Shown piece after piece: positions 58,541 to 64,000 of a stretch of DNA of 64,000 nt; the stretch's first letter is position 1; every line of letters starts with the position of its first letter. The stretch is from Larix kaempferi (taxonomy: Eukaryota > Streptophyta > Pinopsida > Pinales > Pinaceae): contig BSBM01000646.1 in NCBI GenBank assembly GCA_027924585.1, forward strand, positions 1,113,501 to 1,177,500. The letters are read 5' to 3'. The position numbers and the translations under genes were made by a program. Below the pieces are notes generated by a model. It saw only the letters and a program-made list of their open reading frames with translations, was not told where the DNA came from and searched no databases.

Positions 58541-58692
58541 GGTTCAGACACTAGGCCTGTATGTGACTCCACTAAACTTCCGCAAACAATGATCATAAAA
58601 AGAAGATTTTGTTTTATTTATAAAATACTAATATATATTTCGGTTTCATCTACAGAACAGAAATTTTTCTTTTCTGAATTTTACAGACAGGT

Positions 58693-61600
58693 ATGGAAAA
58701 ACTGGGAGAATATGCTGAGGAGGAATCTCCCAATGTTGAGACAAGACAGATGTCAAAAGAACTTGAGACGGGAGAAGAAGCTGCTCACACCACTGAGCTG
58801 ATGCAGACCATAAGAGGATTAAAGACAGAAATGGAAACAGTTAAGAGGGATAATGAAAGAATTCTAAAGACTCAGGAACAGCTAAATCAGTTATTGATAG
58901 AAAAATTTCAGACTGAAGTAAGGAGCAAACCAGCTGACTCAGAAGAAGTTAGTCATCCAAGAGGGTCAAAAAGGACAAAACCAACTAAATCTGACAGCAG
59001 TTCCTCATCTGAAGAAAGAAAGGGACAACCCAGTTATCACACTAGCAGTGACAGCAGCGAAGCTGAGCTGCACAACCAAAGGAAAAAGTACCGGCCCTAT
59101 GAGGAGATTTCCGGGGAGTTTAAGAAGATAAAACCCCCAACTTTCAATGGAGAAGCTGAAACTGGAGAAGAGGCCGAATCCTGGTTATCCGGGATGAGAA
59201 AGTATTTTCAGATCTATAACTACTCAAATCAGCTAAAGGCAAGAATGGCCATCTACAACCTCTCGGGAAAGGCGGATATATGGTGGCAAGACCTGAAAAG
59301 GGTCAAAGGGATCAAAGAAAGAGAAGTTAATTGGAGTACCTTTAAAAGGTATTTCAAGAAGAAATTCCTGTCCGAGCAATATTATGAAGAAAGGGCTAAA
59401 GAATTTTATGAACTAAAACTCGGATCTATGACGATGAAGGACTTAAACAGTAAATTTTTAAGTCTGTTGCGTTATGTACCGTATTTTGTCGAAGAGAAAC
59501 CAAAAATACAGCGGTTTCTTAGTTGCCTGCCCTATCATATCAAGGACAGAATTGAATATGACAACCCCAAAACACTGGAAGAAGCTATGCGCAAGGCAAA
59601 TTTCTGTTACGAACAGAATAAAAAGAAAGAGGGAATAGCCAGCTGGAAAGCCAAAAAGAACAGCAATCTGATCGAGTACAAGAAAAAGGAATTTGTTCCC
59701 CATAAAAGTTTCAAGAATGGCAAAAACGGGAACCACTTTAACAGTAAAAGTTTCCAAGGAAACAAAAATGGAGCTGTCAGCCATTCAAACAATTACAAAA
59801 ACAGCAAAGAGATTCCTAATAACCATGGAAACTACACCAAAAATTTTGAGCGAAAAGAACCTGTCAAGTGCTGGGAGTGTAATGGGCCACATTATGCTTC
59901 AGTCTGCCCAAACAGAAAGAAACAAGTCAACAATATTCATACTGTTCAAGACGAAATGACGGTTGGAGATTTTGCAGGAACTATGCCCAGAATAAATGCA
60001 GCGTTGGAAAATCGTCAGGCTGACTATCAAACTTCCATGGTGGAAGTAGGAGGTATGATTAACAAAACCCCAGTTACTATATTAATAGATCCAGGTGCTA
60101 GTCTTAGTTATATTTCACCTCAACTGGTAGAAAAATGTAATTTGACTGTTGAAAGGTTTGATAATTCTTGGTCTGTACAATTAGCTACTGGGGCTAAGAA
60201 GAAAGTAAACTGCTATGTAAAAGAATGCATCTTAAACATGACTGATTTTAGAACTACAATTAAACTGAACATTTTACCACTTGGCTCTTATGACATACTT
60301 ATCGGAATGGACTGGTTGGAACAACATAGGGTCGTTTTAAACTGTTTTGACAAAACTTTTAGATGTATAAACAGTAGTGGACAGCCAGTAACTGTTAGAG
60401 GTATCCCTAGGAAAACAGTAGTTAGGCAGATTTCTGCGTTACAACTTAAAAGAGCCGTCAGGAAAGGGTGCAAGACCTATGCTGTAACTATTACAGACGA
60501 GACCGATAAATCTGAGAACAACCAGAAAACAGTAGAGAACATTCCTGTCGTCAATGAATTTATTGACGTTTTTCCTGAGGAAATCCCAGAATTGCCTCCC
60601 AAGAGAGAGCTTGACTTTACCATTGAGCTGGTACCAGGTGCTGTTCCCAGTTCAAAAGCCCCATACCGTATGAATATTTTGGAGCTTAACGAGTTAAAAA
60701 CTCAGTTGAAGGAGTTAATAGATAAGAACTATATCCGACCCAGCGTATCCCCTTGGGGAGCACCAGTAATTTTCGTTAAAAAGAAGGACGGAACTATGCG
60801 ACTTTGCATAGATTATCGTCAACTAAACAAGATGACGATCAAAAACAGGTATCCGTTACCTCGTATTGATGATCTGTTTGATCAACTACGTGGCGCTACG
60901 GTATTCTCTAAGATCGATCTAAGATCGGGTTATCATCAGGTAAGAATTAAAGAAGAAGACATTTTCAAAACAGCTTTTAGAACCAGGTACGGACATTACG
61001 AATTTGTCGTAATGCCATTTGGAATTACTAATGCCCCAGCTATTTTCATGTGCTTAATGAACAACATAATGCACAAGTACTTAGATAAATTTGTTGTTGT
61101 ATTTATCGACGACATTTTAGTCTATTCTAAGAGCGAGGAGGAGCATAAGGAACACTTACGTATCGTTTTACAAGAACTAAGAGAACAACAACTTTTTGCG
61201 AAATTTAGTAAATGTGACTTCTTCAAAGATGAAATCCAGTACTTAGGACATGTAGTCACTAAGGAAGGGATTTCAGTGGATCCCGAAAAGATTCGGGCGA
61301 TTGAAGAATGGCCAGTACCTAAAGATGTGACGGACGTTAGATCTTTCATGGGAATTACCGGTTACTACCGGAGGTTTATTGAAGGCTTTTCAAAAATAGC
61401 CAATCCAATCACTTCTTTGCAGAAGAAAGGAAAGAAGTTTGATTGGAATGCGAAATGTGAAGAAAGTTTCAAGAAACTTAAGACCTTATTGACAACTGCA
61501 CCTATTCTTAGAATAGCGGACCCAAATAAAGACTTCATAGTTTGCACCGACGCTTGTAATGATGGTTTAGGCGGAGTGCTGACTCAAGAAGGACATGTCA

Positions 61601-63384
61601 TTGCTTACGAATCTAGGAAGCTGAAAATCCATGAAAAGAATTATGCCACTTATGACCTAGAATTAGCTGCTGTAATTCATGCTTTAAAGATGTGGCGACA
61701 CCACCTAATAGGCAGAAAATTTACCTTACTAACAGATAATAAAGGTCTGAAATACCTTTTAGACCAGCCAAATCTAAATGCAAGACAAGCCAGATGGCTG
61801 GCATTCCTAAGTGAGTACGATTTTGAAATCCAACACATAAAAGGGAAGGAAAATAAGGTGGCTGATGCCTTGAGCAGGAATGCAAAACTGAATTTTATAT
61901 CAGCTAGCAGCACTTATACCTCTGATTTAAATAAACAGCTGGCTGAAGGGATAAAATTAGATGAAAATTATCAACACTTACAAATTACAGCCAAGGAACA
62001 GCCCACAGAAAGTTTGATAAAAGGGTATAGTATAAACGAAAACGGATTTTTGCTGTTTAAGGACAGGCTGTATATCCCTAATGCACCTACAGTTAAGCTG
62101 TTAATTTTAGACGAAATACATAAAACCCCTTATTCCGGGCATCCTGGCTATCAAAAGACTATCACTATGCTGAGAAAAGAATATTTTTGGCCTAGCATGA
62201 AATCTGAAACTGCTGAATATTTAGCGAAGTGTTTGGACTGCCAACAAGTAAAAACAGAACATCAACATCCAGCTGGATTGCTGCAACCTTTACCTATTCC
62301 TAGCTGGAAATGGGAAATAATCAGCCTGGATTTCATTACGGGTTTACCCAAAAACCAACATCAGAATGATTCAATTATGGTAGTGGTAGACAAATTAAGT
62401 AAATCAGCACATTTTATTCCTGTTAAAACCACATACAAGGCTGCAAACATAGCAGATATCTTTCTAAAACAGATTTTTCGGTTACACGGTATTCCAAAAG
62501 TCATTATATCAGACAGGGATCCTAAATTCACAGGAAATTTTTGGAGATCCTTGTTCAAAGGATTAAACACCACTTTGAATTTCAGCACCTCTTTCCATCC
62601 TCAGACGGACGGACAAACAGAACGAGTTAATCAAATATTAGAAGATCTGTTAAGGATGTATGTTAAAGATCAACCAGGTAAGTGGGAGGATTATTTACAC
62701 TTAGCTGAATTTGCATACAATAACAGCTATCAATCATCAGCTAAGTTTAGTCCTTTTGAGGTTTTGTATGGACGAAAATGCAACACTCCTATCTCCTGGA
62801 GTAATCCAGTAGATAGATTAGTGTTAGGACCTGATTTATTGAAAGAAATGGAACAGATTGTGAAACAAGTGCAGGGCAACTTGAAGATTGCCCAGGATCG
62901 GCAAAAGAGTCAAGCAGACTTGAAAAGAACTCCTAAAGAGTTCCAGGTAGGTGAACATGTGTTCATCAAGGTAAGACCAAAGAAAAGCTCCCTAAGATTA
63001 GGAAGTTGTGCAAAATTAGCACCACGTTACTGTGGTCCATTTGAAATTTTAGCTAGAATTGGTCAAGTTGCTTATCAGTTAGCATTACCGCCAAATTTAA
63101 AAGTACATAATGTTTTTCATATCTCTGTTTTGAAAAAGTATGTTCATGATGCTACTCATGTTATTGATTGGAACATTGTACAGGTAGAACCAGAAGGGGA
63201 AGTTCTGGTAGAACCGGATTGTATCCTCGGGAGGAGGGAAATTACTCTACGGAACCGGATAATTGGACAAGTGAAGGTGCAATGGAAGCACCTTAGTCCT
63301 GAAGAATCTACCTGGGAGCTGGAAAGTAAGATGCGGGAAGCATATCCCCATCTATTCCAGCAGGTAGCTGAAGAAGAAGAATAA
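58693..63384 (+). CDS. Chromovirus Gag-Pol polyprotein, intact, 1563 residues
   Basis: One unbroken frame encodes all parts. Gag spans about 150-330 ([30 protein letters not shown]). The zinc knuckle has C393, C396, H400 and C405, spacing C-X2-C-X3-H-X4-C, one residue short in the middle. The protease has LIDPGAS with the catalytic Asp at 466 and Pro where Ser or Thr is more usual. Reverse transcriptase has [12 protein letters not shown] and FIDD at 804-807. RNase H starts near the Asp at 953 ([11 protein letters not shown]) and ends VADALSR. Integrase has an HHCC region (SGHPGYQ, CLDCQQ) and a DD35E triad at D1213, D1274 and E1310. The C-terminus has the VAYQLALPP...VHNVFHIS signature and, from about 1510, a chromodomain ([17 protein letters not shown]) thought to steer integration to marked chromatin. 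The first ATG, 150 bases after the primer site, is taken as the start. Confidence 0.97.
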   Translation: MEKLGEYAEEESPNVETRQMSKELETGEEAAHTTELMQTIRGLKTEMETVKRDNERILKTQEQLNQLLIEKFQTEVRSKPADSEEVSHPRGSKRTKPTKSDSSSSSEERKGQPSYHTSSDSSEAELHNQRKKYRPYEEISGEFKKIKPPTFNGEAETGEEAESWLSGMRKYFQIYNYSNQLKARMAIYNLSGKADIWWQDLKRVKGIKEREVNWSTFKRYFKKKFLSEQYYEERAKEFYELKLGSMTMKDLNSKFLSLLRYVPYFVEEKPKIQRFLSCLPYHIKDRIEYDNPKTLEEAMRKANFCYEQNKKKEGIASWKAKKNSNLIEYKKKEFVPHKSFKNGKNGNHFNSKSFQGNKNGAVSHSNNYKNSKEIPNNHGNYTKNFERKEPVKCWECNGPHYASVCPNRKKQVNNIHTVQDEMTVGDFAGTMPRINAALENRQADYQTSMVEVGGMINKTPVTILIDPGASLSYISPQLVEKCNLTVERFDNSWSVQLATGAKKKVNCYVKECILNMTDFRTTIKLNILPLGSYDILIGMDWLEQHRVVLNCFDKTFRCINSSGQPVTVRGIPRKTVVRQISALQLKRAVRKGCKTYAVTITDETDKSENNQKTVENIPVVNEFIDVFPEEIPELPPKRELDFTIELVPGAVPSSKAPYRMNILELNELKTQLKELIDKNYIRPSVSPWGAPVIFVKKKDGTMRLCIDYRQLNKMTIKNRYPLPRIDDLFDQLRGATVFSKIDLRSGYHQVRIKEEDIFKTAFRTRYGHYEFVVMPFGITNAPAIFMCLMNNIMHKYLDKFVVVFIDDILVYSKSEEEHKEHLRIVLQELREQQLFAKFSKCDFFKDEIQYLGHVVTKEGISVDPEKIRAIEEWPVPKDVTDVRSFMGITGYYRRFIEGFSKIANPITSLQKKGKKFDWNAKCEESFKKLKTLLTTAPILRIADPNKDFIVCTDACNDGLGGVLTQEGHVIAYESRKLKIHEKNYATYDLELAAVIHALKMWRHHLIGRKFTLLTDNKGLKYLLDQPNLNARQARWLAFLSEYDFEIQHIKGKENKVADALSRNAKLNFISASSTYTSDLNKQLAEGIKLDENYQHLQITAKEQPTESLIKGYSINENGFLLFKDRLYIPNAPTVKLLILDEIHKTPYSGHPGYQKTITMLRKEYFWPSMKSETAEYLAKCLDCQQVKTEHQHPAGLLQPLPIPSWKWEIISLDFITGLPKNQHQNDSIMVVVDKLSKSAHFIPVKTTYKAANIADIFLKQIFRLHGIPKVIISDRDPKFTGNFWRSLFKGLNTTLNFSTSFHPQTDGQTERVNQILEDLLRMYVKDQPGKWEDYLHLAEFAYNNSYQSSAKFSPFEVLYGRKCNTPISWSNPVDRLVLGPDLLKEMEQIVKQVQGNLKIAQDRQKSQADLKRTPKEFQVGEHVFIKVRPKKSSLRLGSCAKLAPRYCGPFEILARIGQVAYQLALPPNLKVHNVFHISVLKKYVHDATHVIDWNIVQVEPEGEVLVEPDCILGRREITLRNRIIGQVKVQWKHLSPEESTWELESKMREAYPHLFQQVAEEEE

Positions 63385-63385
63385 A

Positions 63386-63425
63386 GTAACATCGAGGACG
63401 ATGTTACATTTTAAGGGGGTGTGTA
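63386..63425 (+). promoter_or_regulatory. Hairpin and polypurine tract before the 3' LTR
   Basis: GTAACATCG (63386-63394) and CGATGTTAC (63399-63407) form a perfect 9-bp stem with loop AGGA, starting one base after the polyprotein stop. TTTTAAGGGGGTG follows, the polypurine tract that primes plus-strand DNA synthesis. I recall a similar GAGGACGATGTT block before the tract in other plant chromoviruses, so the motif may be functional. Confidence 0.8.
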
Positions 63426-64000
63426 TGTCACATACCCCAATTTTATTAAAATAATGTAATTATTTTTAATATTCCTGAGAACATTATGTTAAATTTAATG
63501 CTAAGTAGGAAGGGATGACTCAGCAGAGTCTCCAGAAATGGAATGTAAAATCTGAATAATTATTATTAATAAATAAATTATGGAGACAACAGCATGGGAG
63601 AGCTGTTAAAAGAGGTTACTGGTCTAACTGGTGGATGGAATTAGGTGGAAGGACAAAAGACAAGTGGCAGCATCCTCAAACACTTCCTGAGTTGCAGGTG
63701 GCAACTTCCCTATATTTTGGGGTCATGATTCCCCAAGAAAGTGGAATCCGAGCAGGTGGCTCATTAATGACAGTTAGCCCAACTAAGACCTAGGCAATCT
63801 TTTAAATACTACTCAATGAACTGAGCTGGGGGTTCAGCAATTGTTCTAGAGGGAGAATACATTCAGATGAATGCTATTCAGGAGTCCCATTGAGGAAGTG
63901 GGAAACAGTAAGGAAGTGTTTTGAGCAGGAAGTTGCAGTAACTTGGTTCCAGTATAGCTGTTTTGGCTGAGGGAATTATTGGCCGTACTTGGATTCCAGC
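63426..64000 (+). mobile_element. 3' LTR of the chromovirus, first 575 bp
   Basis: It starts TGTCACATACCCC and aligns without gaps to 54272-54846, with a single difference (C at 63749 against T at 54595). It is cut by the window end. Confidence 0.97.

Larger units (their letters stand above)
54272..64000 (+). mobile_element. Tekay/Del-type chromovirus with giant LTRs, 3' end off window
   Basis: A Ty3/Gypsy element with a 4253-bp 5' LTR, 4.9 kb of internal sequence and the first 575 bases of the 3' LTR. If the 3' LTR has the same length the element is about 13.4 kb. The LTR segments that can be compared differ at one position only (T at 54595, C at 63749). The polyprotein is open from end to end. 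Together these say the insertion is recent. The base before the LTR start gives a possible target duplication GTGCA (54267-54271) that would have to recur beyond the window. Confidence 0.95.

Noticed and set aside
1-64000. CRISPR arrays, operons, riboswitches, rRNA
   Set aside because: None seen; spliced genes and LTR retrotransposons mark this as plant nuclear DNA, and the tandem repeats lack spacer structure.

Overview
The window looks like nuclear DNA of a large-genome seed plant, most probably a conifer. The grounds are one spliced TIR-NB-LRR (TNL) resistance gene, a class absent from grasses, set in long AT-rich stretches filled with nested, decayed LTR retrotransposons, plus one young chromovirus with LTRs over 4 kb. 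The conifer call is an inference; no organelle, rRNA, tRNA, bacterial or viral gene was recognised.

Layout. 1-4475: the 5' end of a minus-strand Ty3/Gypsy element (gag start, primer-binding site, 1.3 kb LTR) sits in or beside a minus-strand Ty1/Copia element (gag, primer-binding site, LTR). 4558-8130: the TNL gene, four exons coding for 914 residues, behind a duplicated TATA-type promoter; its C-terminal LRR coding has decayed past a hexanucleotide repeat. 8476-22000: dispersed repeats, a chromovirus-like solo LTR (11389-13174), and a broken minus-strand extra ORF of a Gypsy-type element (15671-18387). 22051-30498: a chimeric remnant, with Copia gag joined at the protease motif to Gypsy RNase H/integrase, followed by a long coiled-coil extra ORF and a clear 3' LTR. 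30500-42270: mostly gene-free and AT-rich, with a 54-bp tandem array and a family of foldback-type repeats that includes an ~830-bp inverted repeat and a ~66-bp-arm hairpin. 42273-47349: a full-length but dead Copia element whose premature stops are mostly TAG. 49156-49756: a solo LTR of a related family. 51460-54060: further copies of the foldback-family repeat. 54272-64000: a recent Tekay/Del-type chromovirus with a 4253-bp 5' LTR, one intact 1563-residue polyprotein and the first 575 bp of the 3' LTR, which differs from the 5' LTR at one position.

Only two loci look capable of giving full-length protein now: the TNL gene (immune receptor, though possibly truncated) and the chromovirus polyprotein. 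Everything else recognisable is relic transposon sequence. The Copia LTR ends about 80 bp upstream of the TNL promoter repeat, so it may affect that promoter.
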